The notes under the pieces: model-generated | The model's input: only the letters and a program-made list of their open reading frames with translations | The model's database searches: none | What the model was told of the DNA's origin: nothing | DNA from: Acestrorhynchus altus | Lineage: Eukaryota; Chordata; Actinopteri; Characiformes; Acestrorhynchidae | Assembly (NCBI GenBank): GCA_034509495.1 | Contig: CM067508.1 | Location: forward strand, 22,006,117 to 22,070,116 | Direction: 5' to 3' | DNA length: 64,000 nucleotides | Program-made: the position numbers and the translations under genes | Part shown: piece by piece, positions 1-9,497 of the stretch | How the letters are laid out: each line of letters starts with the position of its first letter | Numbering within the stretch: position 1 is the first letter of the stretch

Positions 1-206
1 CTCCATCCCTGGCTGAAATTACTGACAGACCAAAATCAGTATTGCGCAATAATATCCCTGTATATTTGCACCATCTACCTTCCCCTCAGACCCCTTTCCC
101 AGTCCCAGCTGGTGAAAAACATTACCACAGCATCATGCTGTCACCATGTTTCACTGTATGAATGCTGTTCCTTGGGTGATTAGATGTGTTGGTTTTGCAA
201 CAGATA

Positions 207-1775
207 CAGTGGGGGAAATAAGTATTTAATCAGTCACCAATTGTGCAAGTTCTCCCACTTAAAAAGATGAGAGAGGCCGTTAATTGACATCATAGGTAGA
301 CCTCAACTATGAGAGACAAAATGTGAAAAATAAATTGAGAAAATCATTTTGTCTGACTTTTAAATAATTTATTTGCAAATAATGGTGGAAAATAAGTATT
401 TGGTCAATAACAAAAGTTCATCTCAATACTTTGTTGTATATCCTCTGTTGGCAATGACAGAGGTCAAACGTTTTCTGTAAGTCTTCACAAGGTTGGCACA
501 CACTGTTGCTGGTATGTTGGCCCATTCCTCCATGCAGATCTCCTCTAGAGCAGTGATGTTTTGGGGCTGTCGGCGGGCAACACGGACTTTTAACTCCCTC
601 CAAAGGTTTTCGAAGGGATTGAGATCGGGAGACTGGCTAGGCCACTCCAGGACTTTGAAATGTTTCTTACGAAGCCACTCCTTTGTTGCCCTGGCAGTGT
701 GCTTGGGATCATTGTCATGCTGAAAGACCCAGCCACGTTTCATCTTCATTGCCCTTGCTGATGGAGGAGGTTTGCACCCAAAATCTCACAATACATGGTC
801 CCATTCATTCTTTCATATACACGGACCAGTCGTCCTGGTCCCTTTGCAGAGAAACAGCCCCAAAGCATGATGTTGCCACCCCCATGCTTCACAGTTGGTA
901 TGGTGTTCTTTGGATGCAACTCCGCATTCACTGTCCTCCAAACACGACGAGTTGTGTTTTTACCAAATAGTTCTACTTTGGTTTCATCTGACCATATGAC
1001 ATTCTCCCAATACTCTTCTGGAACATCCATGGACTGGCTTAAGCAGGGGGACACGTCTGGCACTGCAAGATCTGAGTCCCTGGCGTCGTAGTGTGTTGCT
1101 GATGGTAGCCTTTGTAACGTTGGTCCCAGCTTTCTGCAGGTCATTCACTAGATCCCCCCTTGTGGTTCTGGGATTTTTCCTCACCGTTCTTGTGATCATT
1201 TTGACCCCACGGGCTGAGATCTTGCGTGGAGCCCCAGATCGAGGGAGATTAGTAGTGGTCTTGTAGGTCTTCCATTTTCTAATTATTGCTCCCACAGTAG
1301 ATTTCTTCACACCAAGCTGCTTGCCTATTGCAGATTCAGTCTTCCCAGCCTGGCGCAGGTCTACAATTCGGTTTCTGGTGTCCTCCGACAGCTCTTTCGT
1401 CTTCACCATAGTGGAGTTTGGAGTGTGACTGTTTGAGGTTGTGGGCAGGTGTCTTTTATACTGTTAACGACTTCAAACAGGTGCCATTAATACAGGTAAT
1501 GAGTGGGGGAAAGAGGAGCCTCTTAAAAAAGAAGTTACAGGTCTGTGACAGCCAGAAATCTTGCTTGTTTGTAGGTGACCAAATACTTATTTTCCACCAT
1601 TATTTGCAAATAAATTCTTTAAAAGTCAGACAAAATTATTTTCTCAATTTTTTTTTCACATTTTGTCTCTCATAGTTGAGGTCTACCTATGATGTCAATT
1701 ACAGGCCTCTCTCATCTTTTTAAGTGGGAGAACTTGCACAATTGGTGACTGACTAAATATTTATTTTCCCCACTG
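207..1775 (-). mobile_element. Tc1-like DNA transposon (DD34E), 1569 bp, with TA target duplication
   Basis: The ends are inverted repeats starting CAGTGGGG, flanked by TA at 205-206 and 1776-1777. Each terminal inverted repeat is about 200 bp (207-407 and 1576-1775) and nearly identical. Each carries two direct copies of an AATAAGTATTTGGTCA-like motif at its outer and inner edge, the IR/DR layout known from several fish Tc1 elements. The transposase gene lies between on the minus strand. Confidence 0.93.
423..1409 (-). pseudogene. Tc1-like transposase, broken by two frameshifts
   Basis: Reading from 1409 downward, the N-terminal paired-like DNA-binding region begins MVKTKELSEDTRNRIVDLRQ and continues in one frame to about 1030. 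The frame then shifts for the segment with VIWSDETK (first Asp) and KHGGGNIMLWGCFS. A second shift near 750 leads to FQHDNDPKHTA (second Asp) and NPFENLWREL (Glu). The total of about 329 codons is normal for a DD34E transposase, so only small indels separate it from a full frame. It probably makes no active enzyme. Confidence 0.9.
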
Positions 1776-2224
1776 TATGGCATTTTCCTTGCTGGTCAAA
1801 AAGTCACATTTTTTCTCATCTTATCAGAGCACCTTGCTCCGTACATTTTGGGAGTCTCCTACATGCCTTTTAGCAAACTCAAAATGGACGTCCATATTTT
1901 TGTAAAGGCATTTTTCTGGCCACTCTTTGATAAAGCACAGCTGTATGGAGTGTATGGCTTAATGTGGTCATGTGGATAGATACTGCAGTCTCTGTTGGGA
2001 ACTCCTTGTCTGAGACTTTTAGTGAGCTGCCCTCTCTTGATAGGTTTGTTGTGGTACCATTTTCTGTCCATTTGTTGATAATGGATTTGATGGTGCTCAT
2101 TTGAATATAACTATAAATTATATAATGCCATTAGTAGCCTAAATGCTGTTCCACGTGAAACATGTTTAGTGTGTAAAAGTGTTTGTTTCATTTAATTTCA
2201 TAGTTTCAAGCTGTAAATATTCTT

Positions 2225-2535
2225 GATCATTCATTCATTTTCTGAACCGCTTATTCCTGAATAAGGAAAGGGGTGAGCCAGTGCCCAGCCGGCAACTCTG
2301 AGCGCAAGGGCGGGAAACAACCCTAGACAGGGCACTAATCCATCGTAGGGCACACACATGCACACACTAAGGGCCACTTTAGAGTCACCAATCATGCATG
2401 TCTTTGGACTGTGGGGGAAACCCACGCAAACACGGGGAGAACATGCACACAGAAACTTCCCAGGTCGCCCCGGCCAGGGATCAAACCCAGGTCCTTCTTG
2501 CTGTGAGGCAACAGCACTATCCACAGCACTATTTT
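2225..2535. repeat. Interspersed retrotransposon-derived repeat (LINE/SINE tail type)
   Basis: The segment starts with ATTCATTCATTTTCTGAACC and contains the stretch GGAAACCCACGCAAACACGG, both hallmarks of a repeat family found throughout fish genomes as non-LTR retrotransposon or SINE 3' regions. It has no open frame. A more diverged copy lies at about 41590-41775. Confidence 0.7.
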
Positions 2536-3147
2536 GACTTGTTGATTACATGACACTACATTATTCATGTAACACTAATTTAGACTATTCATTGATCAGC
2601 ACTAAAATCAACACTACTAAAATGTTTGATATACAAAAATATTTGTTTTTATCATACAAGTCATACTTTCTTTGTATTCTTTCTACATTTTCTTTTTTTT
2701 TTTTTAAATTAAGCTCACTCCTCACATGTGCCCTCCCTTTAATTCATTTGCATCCCACTAGGGGGCCCATCCCACAGTGTAATAAACATTCAATTATTAC
2801 AAATCTTTTATCTTAAAGTGATGGCACTTAATACTTTTAAAATACTTCTTCGCACCAACACATCTGTTACAAATATGGTTCTTTATTGAACCAAAATACC
2901 TCTATGGAATCACTCCAAGAACTATTCAAAGCACCTTTATATCTAATAGTGTGTATCAAACCCTATCATTAAAAGAGTTTAATGGATCCTTCATACAACC
3001 ATCAAATTATATTCTTCAAGTCATCTTGAAGCAACTCATTCATTTGACTCTCCCATAGGAAGAAAGGCACAGCTGCTATCACCACACCAAACACTCAGAT
3101 TGTTTCAGGATGAGTTTCTTACAGGATTGACTCTCGTTTCTGCTGAT
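2536..3147. other. AT-rich spacer with a small palindromic repeat fragment
   Basis: No coding signal. At about 2850-2960 there is a fragment of the inverted-repeat family built on GGTTCTTTATTGAACC, related to the repeat in intron 2 of the kelch gene (about 10165-10440). The rest is AT-rich with a run of T near 2692-2705. Confidence 0.4.
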
Positions 3148-3445
3148 ACACTATATGGACAAAAGTAAAGGGACACCTGCTCGTTTATTGTTTTTTTTCT
3201 GAAATCAAGGGTATTAAATGAGATTTTATCTGGTGCTTGTTGAAGAAACTCTCTCTAGTCTGCAGGTAAGACACTGATAGATAATGGAGCAATACTGTGA
3301 CAATTTGATTGCATACAGTGACAAGAGCAAAGAGGTCAGGGTGTTGGATGATCACCACTTCATCTCTACCCCAACTCCCCAACTTATCCAAAAAGTACTG
3401 GATGTACTCATCATTCCAGAGAACGCAATTCTACTGGTTCCCAGG
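3148..3445 (+). repeat. MITE-like repeat, 3' truncated (ACACTATATGGACAAAAGTA family)
   Basis: It begins with the terminal sequence ACACTATATGGACAAAAGTA and continues with the body of a family seen at least five more times here: 5530-5665, 10480-10665, 20866-21010, 33534-33830 and 51571-52020. The 3' terminal repeat is missing. It is non-coding, probably a non-autonomous DNA transposon. Confidence 0.65.
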
Positions 3446-3494
3446 TCATATACGCATATGCATAGGTAAGGGTATTTGCATGGGTACAACTTGA

Positions 3495-4675
3495 ACATTT
3501 GAAAGATGATACCTTGGGTTGATGTAGATTCTCAAGTTCTCAAATGATCTCCAAACACAATTAATCCCGAGTTACTCTGCAGTGGTTCTTCTGTTCTAAC
3601 AGAACATTCTGTCAGATGGTGCCATAACCAGAACCAAACTTCAGAAGATCAGCTGCGTAAGATTCCATCTGCTTCTCCCATGGCACTGATGTCTGGAGAA
3701 TCAGTAAGAGAGTACAATAAACACAGAAGGCATGAAAGAGTTCTTACACAGTGCTTTTTTACATTCGGACACTGTGTCAAAAGTTCCCCTGACCTCTTTC
3801 TGTTTGAGATCTGGCCCCCAGCCTCAAAGTGTCAGAATTGGTCTAATATGAGCAGGATTTGTGGTCAATCACCACAACAAAAAGAATGACGTCTAAAACT
3901 GGATACGTCCTGAGGGGAGAGAGACGGACCACCGAAAACACAGAAAAACAGCCTGGGCAGCAGAACTGCAGACGTGGTCAAAACAGATGAAGCAGTGTGA
4001 GCAGTGCTGAGACATCAGTCAGCATACAGGCTTTGTAATGCATGAAGAAAGAAAGAAACAAACAAACAAATAAAAAATTAAAAGGCTTAGTTTAATATAA
4101 AATAAGCACAAGCTCAAACTCAAGTGTTTCATATCCCATAATATTAATTACAGAAAACAAGCATAAATTAGAAACCAATTATTGCTCTTACTGTAAGTGA
4201 CAGTACAGAACTACTCTTTTATTGCTCTTGTTGTGTTGTAAAACTTCTCCCCCAATGGAATATTAATAATTCATTACCAAAGAAAAATCAATGACCCATT
4301 CACAAGGACCGCAAAAAAGATGTTTATCCACACTGTAGCTATGAGGGATTTTATGCTACTAGTACTTAACAATAACCTGTAGTTGTACTTGAAAATAAAG
4401 GTGTTACCAAAAGGTTATTTATATGATGCCATAGAACAGAGGTCACCTATAGCTAGACCATATCCAGGACTAATATTCTGTTGAGCTGTGCTACCCATCA
4501 CACAATGTGAAGACAAACACATTTTCATGTTATTTTTATAATAATTCTGTTTTCCCAGGGTGCATTATACAATCCTACCTTATTGTAAATATTGGCTTAA
4601 ATGTTACAAAAGACTTCAAATAAAAAATAAAATTCTTGGGCTCCAAAAGGTTCCACAATCTAATGTGCACATAAA
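3495..4675. repeat. Duplicated segment, copy 1
   Basis: Bases from about 3500 to 4220 match 5690-6405 with only scattered changes. After about 300 bases found only here (4222-4525), the match resumes at 4527-4675 against 6408-6555. No gene is recognised. The one open stretch at 3680-3889 is repeated with changes in copy 2 and resembles no protein I know. Confidence 0.8.
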
Positions 4676-4684
4676 CTGCACTTT

Positions 4685-5302
4685 ACAAAAAAGGCCAGAG
4701 CAGACTCCACCTACCGAAAAAACTTCTTTGACACGGTGGTGGCATCGACCATCTTTTAGGGGTGGTCTATTGGGGCAGCAGTATTTTCACGGCAGACAGA
4801 ATAGATTGAACACACTCATCAAGAAGGCCACTTTTGTCCTGGGAAGTCCTTTACACCCAGTGCATTTGGTGGGAGACAGAAGGATGTTAGCCAAGCTGGC
4901 ATCCATGCTGCAGAATGACTCCATGCAGGAGACTCTGGCAGCACTGGACAGCTCCTTCAGTGACAGACCGCTTCACCCTAAGTGTGTGAAGGAGTGGTAT
5001 TGCATGTCCTTCTTCCCTGCTGCTGTTAGACTGTACAACCAGCACTGCTCTCACCAGACCACGGACACAGACACTTAAATTCCACACACTATTAGAGTTC
5101 TCCAATACAACATTATGAGCAATACGTCTTCCATCTCCCCACATGCAATTATCTCTAATTTATCTGTACTTTTTTTTTGTTTATTATTATAATGTATATT
5201 CTATAGTTTATATATTCTTGTACTGAGTGCCTTGCTATCCCTTTGCTGCTGCAACATTGTGAAATTCCACACTGCAGGAATAAAAAAGGATTATCTTAAA
5301 TT
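4685..5302 (+). mobile_element. 3' end of a LINE (reverse-transcriptase ORF C-terminus plus tail)
   Basis: The frame ending at 5078 carries the C-terminal region typical of many fish non-LTR retrotransposon ORF2 proteins (KKATFVLGSPLHPV, then VGDRRMLAKLASML and FFPAAVRLYNQ). About 220 bases later there is a 3' tail, GGAATAAAAAAGGATTATCTTA, at about 5277-5298. The element is 5' truncated, as usual for LINEs. It separates duplicated segment copy 1 from the kelch exon relic. Confidence 0.82.
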
Positions 5303-5391
5303 ATTCAGTAACTACTCTGTTAGTTCATTTGTTCAATAAACTGTTCATATTCTTCATTGTCCTCTTCTTTCTTTTCCTTTTTTTCCTCTAG

Positions 5392-5483
5392 GTTCTGGAT
5401 GGTCGCTTGTATGTCATGGGTGACTTTAACGGTAACACCACCATCTCCTCAGCAGAATACTACAAGGAGGCAACTGATGAGTT
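5392..5483 (+). pseudogene. Relic of kelch-like gene exon 7
   Basis: The 92 bases match exon 7 of the kelch-like gene (13501-13592) in length and phase. They are preceded by a matching polypyrimidine tract ending CCTCTAG and followed by a GT. The frame is still open and reads LYVMGDFNGNTTISSAEYY; the second glycine of the GG pair has become Asp and the final Trp codon reads Leu. No other kelch exon lies beside it, so it is a stranded fragment of a duplicate gene. Confidence 0.85.
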
Positions 5484-5529
5484 GTATGAATATCAGCCCA
5501 TTAATGTGGAGCATTATAATATCTTACAC

Positions 5530-5665
5530 CACTCACTTTACACCAAACAATTCCATTGAACAACTTTGCAACTTTGTGTGTGTGTGCATTTGCAGATCTG
5601 TGCCAGCAAGAGATGCAACTTAGCTGAATGCATTAGAATGGGTGTCCACAAACATTTGGACATAA
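5530..5665 (+). repeat. 3' fragment of the same MITE-like family
   Basis: It contains the family's distal part: TGTGTGTGCATTTGCAGATC, the GAATGCATTAGAATGG stretch and TCCACAAACATTTGGACATA close to the terminal repeat. The 5' part is missing. Confidence 0.55.
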
Positions 5666-5689
5666 ATTCCAGCTCTTCCTGTTTCACAT

Positions 5690-6560
5690 ACGTTTGAAAG
5701 ATGATACCTTGGCTTGATGTAGATTCTGAAATTTGGTTCAAATGATCTCCAAACACAATTAATCCTGAGTTAGAGCTTGTTACTCTGAACATTCTGTCAG
5801 ATGGTGCCATAACCAGAACCAAACTTCAGAAGATCAGCTACATAAGATTCCATCTGCTTCTCCCATGGCACTGATGTCTGGAGAATCAGTAAGAGAGTAC
5901 AATAAACACAGAAGGCATGAAAGACAGAGTTCTTACACAGTGCTTTTTTACATTCGGACACTGTGTCAAAAGTTCCCCTGACCTCTTTCTGTTTGAGATC
6001 TGGCCCCCAGCCTCAAAGTGTCAGAATTGGTCTAATATGAGCAGGATTTGTGGTCAATCACCACAACAAAAAGAATGACGTCTAAAACTGGATACGTCCT
6101 GAGGGGAGAGAGACGGACCACCGAAAACACAGAAAAACAGCCTGGGCAGCAGAACCGCAGACGTGGTCAAAACAGACAAAGCAGTGTGAGCAGTGCTGAG
6201 ACATCAGTCAGCATACAGGCTTTGTAATGCATGAAGAAAGAAAGAAACAAACAAACAAATAAAAAATTAAAAGGCTTAGTTTAATATAAAATAAGCACAA
6301 GCAACTCAAGTGTTTCATATCCCATAATATTAATTACAGAAAACAAGCATAAATTAGAAACCAATTACTTCTCTTACTGTAAGTGACAGTACAGAACTAC
6401 TCTTATTTTCATGTTTTCTATAATAATTCTGTTTTTTCAGGGTACACTATACAATCTTAACTTATTGTAATTATTGACTTAAGTGTTACAAAAGTGTTTA
6501 TGCCGAATCAAAAATAATAATAAATAAATAAATATTGGGCTCTTAATGGCTCCACATTCT
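5690..6560. repeat. Duplicated segment, copy 2
   Basis: Second copy of the segment at 3495-4675, lacking the equivalent of 4222-4525. The near-identity over some 700 bases indicates a recent duplication or gene-conversion event. Confidence 0.8.
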
Positions 6561-7080
6561 AATATGCTTGCACTGTGAATCACTGTGAATCCTTGGATCA
6601 CAGGTTTGATTCCCAGGTCATGCTGCTTGCTATTGCCCAAAATTGGCCATTCTCTCTCAGGGTTTGTAAATCTCAGAGTTTGCTGACTTATATGAATAAT
6701 AGAAAACATATCTATCGTACAGTAGGGATCATACACTACACAACTTCAAGTTTATCAAGTTATTAAGCTTTTTTTCAAAAGCACTGTTTTATTTTAGAAT
6801 TTGACTTTACATATACTACTTACAAGTCTTGTTGAAATATGCTGAAATTGTATTAGTTTGTTTTATTTTGCTGAATTTTGGACTGTTACTTCTCCTACAG
6901 TTTTCAACATATCAACACTGTTCCAACTCTGACATGAACATGCTGACCTGGAATACAGCGCTCAGCTTATGGCTGAGTGCAATGCCTTTTGTACACATTT
7001 TTATTTTATTTTTTTACAAAACTTAAGTATATCTCATATCATTTAGTCCTATGCTGACATTATCATTTGGTGTATTCTCT
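6430..7080. repeat. Duplicated unit with tRNA-like box B, copy 1
   Basis: This stretch reappears at about 8170-8510 and in part at 8715-8760. Shared marks are the TTATGCCGAATCAAAAATAA region, the 20-base GATCACAGGTTTGATTCCCA (a polymerase III box B-like motif near 6597-6616, suggesting a buried SINE), and GAATACAGCGCTCAGCTTAT. About 200 bases between (6660-6940) are absent from the second copy. Confidence 0.7.
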
Positions 7081-7081
7081 A

Positions 7082-7190
7082 GGGATGTGACGAAGTTCGA
7101 ATTCGATTACATTCGACGCAAATTCGACGGATGTTTTAGGGGCAATTTTCATCGAATGCGGATTTGAAATCGCCGCCGGTATATAAAACA
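7082..7190. mobile_element. End fragment of a hAT-like DNA transposon
   Basis: The sequence AGGGATGTGACGAAGTTCGA followed by an ATTCGATTACATTCG-like stretch resembles hAT-type termini in fish. It interrupts the duplicated unit: the homologous sequence near 8745 runs straight through. No opposite end was located. Confidence 0.35.
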
Positions 7191-7638
7191 GAACAACTCA
7201 CAGTCAGGTCCGGACAGAGCGACGCAGACGCGGATATAAACACAGCACTTTAATGGGACAAAAGCGATGAACAGTCCAGGTCAATAACAGACAGGCGAGA
7301 CAATACCAGAATGGACAAACCAGAGACGGAGTCGAAAAACAAGCGAAGACCAATAACCGGCAGAATAAATACAGGACGAGACGAAAGGCAGGAGTCAGGA
7401 AACGGAAACGGCTCAAACACGGACAGACTGATAACGATAAACATGGGTAGCGCGTTAAGGGTTACGAGTAAAAACTAGACACTTAACAGGCTGATAGGCT
7501 GGTTTAAACAGTCTCCGGAACAGGTGAGTACAATCGGAACTCCGGTGATCAGAACGTGAGTGAGTCACATGATCAGTCAGGTGACAAACTGAAGGATTCT
7601 GGGAATTGGAGTCCGGAGAGACTGTGGGTTGTATGACA
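7191..7638 (-). mobile_element. Probable LTR fragment, minus orientation
   Basis: Read on the minus strand it starts TGTCATACAACCCACAGTCT and has a C/T-rich, GT-rich composition with a CCATTAAAG-type processing signal, like the solo LTRs at 17-18 kb. A target duplication could not be identified, so the distal boundary is approximate. Confidence 0.45.
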
Positions 7639-7890
7639 CATACACGTTGATTTCCACCCTGCAGGTCATCTTTTAGAGACCGCCAATGTTCATCTGAATT
7701 TAATGGTGACTGTTGTTTACTTTATACTTCCGCTTTACATAAATAAATAATGAAAATGGCCAAATGTGGTAAGAAAACAAGTGTAAAAGACAAAACAATA
7801 GTAAGCACGAACAGTACTACACTACTAGTTGATACATGTCTTCTTTGTGTAAGAATGCATAATTAGTTAATTACATGATAAAAAAAAAAT
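7639..7890. other. Unassigned spacer
   Basis: AT-rich and non-coding, with no recognisable repeat or gene signal. Confidence 0.3.
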
Positions 7891-8175
7891 AAAAAGCAAA
7901 AACTAGCACAACCACACAAATTATTATAAAAACAAATAGTCAGCATCTCAAATGACCTCAAAAAGCCACAACAGACATTATTAAGGTAGTATTACATCAG
8001 CAGTATGACATCAGCAGTATGACATCAGCAGTATGACATCATTAGTTTCTATGGAGATTTACTCTGAGAGGATTCTAGAAATAAGAACACCCTTATTCCA
8101 CCCTTATTTACAGAAGACACAGCTTTGTGAGCAGCATTTGAGAGGAGCATTTGAGAGGAGCATTTGAGAGGAGCA
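7890..8175. repeat. Tandem unit copy 1, ending in 14-bp minisatellite
   Basis: The unit repeats at about 8840-9235, starting 950 bases later. It contains a three-fold 14-bp repeat (CATCAGCAGTATGA, about 7996-8040) and ends in about three copies of GCATTTGAGAGGAG (8139-8175). Confidence 0.75.
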
Positions 8176-8510
8176 TTATACAATCTTAACTTATTATAAT
8201 TATTGGCTTAAGTGTTACAAAAGTGTTTATGCCAAATCAAAAATAATAATAAATAAATAAATAAATAAATATTGGGCTCTTAATGGCTCCACATTCTAAT
8301 ATGCTTGCACTGTGAATCACTGTGAATCCTTGGATCACAGGTTTGATTCCCAGGTCATGCTGCTTGCTATTGCCCAAAATTGGGTGGGTAGCTCTCTCTT
8401 GAGTTTGCTGATTTTTATGAACATGCTGACCTGGAATACAGCGCTCAGCTTATGGCTGAGTGCAATAGCTTTTGTACACTTTTTTTTTTTTTTTTACAAA
8501 ACTTAAGTGG
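8170..8510. repeat. Duplicated unit with tRNA-like box B, copy 2
   Basis: Homologous to 6430-7020 with a deletion of about 270 bases. The box B-like GGTTTGATTCCCAG is retained near 8339-8352. A TAAATAAATAAA expansion distinguishes it. Confidence 0.7.
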
Positions 8511-8757
8511 CCAAAACTCTCTCATAGGGATACATTGAAATGGGTCCAGAAACTGACCACACACATTTTTCAAGATTGTTCTCTTTAATTCACATTGTAT
8601 TCCACTTTCCCCAAAAGCAATGTCCACAAACGTTAAGCTACATATTCCACTTCTCCATTTTGATTGGTTCTGCCTCATTACCAGAGTTAGCACACAGTAG
8701 CTGATGAGACCATTTATTCCTATGCTGACATTAACATCATTTGGTGTATTCTCTTAT

Positions 8758-8830
8758 CCACAGCTGACCGGCACCAGAAGTGCACAAACTACACCCCTAA
8801 TGGCTGGTTCACAGCTGATTTGTCTACAGC
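8758..8830. repeat. Small fragment of a dispersed LINE-like repeat
   Basis: It contains GACCGGCACCAGAAGTGCAC and ACACCCCTAATGGCTGGTT, also present in the larger fragment at 43166-43350. That family is widely dispersed in fish genomes. Confidence 0.5.
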
Positions 8831-8839
8831 CAAGCAAAA

Positions 8840-9235
8840 ACTAACACAATCACACAAATTATTATAAAACAATACTAGTCAGCATCTCAAATGACCTCAA
8901 AAAGCCACAATAGACATTATTAAGGAAGTATTACATCAGCAGTATGACATCAGCAGTATGTCATCAGTAGTAGTATGACATCATTAGTTAAGCATATTTA
9001 TTCTGAGAGGATTCTAGAATTAAGAACACAGTTCCACCCTTATTTTCAGAGGACACAGCTTTTGTGAGCAGCATTTGAGAGCAGCATATGAGAGGAGCAT
9101 ATGTGGAGCATATGAGGAGCATTTGAAAGGAGCATATGAGGAGCATATGAAAGGAGCACTTAAGATAAGCATTTGAGAGGAGCATTTGAGAGGAGCATTT
9201 GAGAGGAGCATTTGAGAGGAGCATTTGTGAAGCAA
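8840..9235. repeat. Tandem unit copy 2 with expanded 14-bp minisatellite
   Basis: Second copy of the 7890-8175 unit. The terminal minisatellite has grown to about twelve imperfect GCATTTGAGAGGAG units (9065-9230), some with ATATG in place of ATTTG. Confidence 0.8.
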
Positions 9236-9270
9236 AATAAGCAAGACTACTTAGGAGATCTTGAATTAGG
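9223..9270 (+). pseudogene. Relic of the kelch-like gene start region
   Basis: About 45 bases align with 9484-9531, the leader and first codons of the kelch-like gene. The start codon reads ATA (9237-9239), and the sixth codon (Trp in the gene) is TAG (9252-9254). The similarity ends about 10 bases later, so only the beginning of exon 1 was captured. It follows the minisatellite just as the real start does. Confidence 0.8.
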
Positions 9271-9281
9271 TGTTTTCTCAG

Positions 9282-9430
9282 GGTACATTATATAATCTTA
9301 ACCTATTGTAATTGTAATTCTTAACCTATTGTAATTATTGGCGCGTGTTAGTGTGTTAGTGTTACAAAAGTGTTTATGCCGAATCCAAAAAAAAAAAAAA
9401 AAAAAAATGATTGGCCTCTAAATGGCTCCA
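9282..9430. repeat. Partial third copy of the duplicated unit
   Basis: It matches the beginning of the 6430 and 8170 units (GTACATTATATAATCTTAAC, then TGTTTATGCCGAATCC) with a 21-base A run. It breaks off at GGCTCCACAT and passes into the minisatellite at the kelch start. Confidence 0.65.
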
Positions 9431-9497
9431 CATTTGAGTGAAGCATTTGAGAGGAGCATAAGTGAGGTGCATATGAGAGGAGCATTTGTGAAGTAAA
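9428..9497 (+). promoter_or_regulatory. 14-bp minisatellite leader directly upstream of the kelch start codon
   Basis: Imperfect GCATTTGAGAGGAG units run from about 9436 to within ten bases of the ATG. The 5' UTR or proximal promoter of the gene is therefore made of this repeat unless an upstream untranslated exon is spliced on. No TATA box stands out. Confidence 0.4.

Larger units (their letters stand above)
1..2105 (-). mobile_element. Older Tc1-like transposon, decayed and split by another Tc1-like element
   Basis: On the minus strand 2100-1778 encodes a Tc1-type transposase N-terminal part (INKWTENGTTTNLSREG resembles the helix-turn-helix region). The homology resumes at about 205-1 with TVKHGDSMMLW, the segment between the first two catalytic aspartates. 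The two halves are separated exactly by the element at 207-1775. Stops and indels show it is inactive. The left part continues beyond the window. Confidence 0.8.

Noticed and set aside
4560..5078. 172-codon open frame as a host gene
   Set aside because: Its C-terminal half is the end of a LINE ORF2 and its N-terminal part is unrelated duplicated non-coding DNA.
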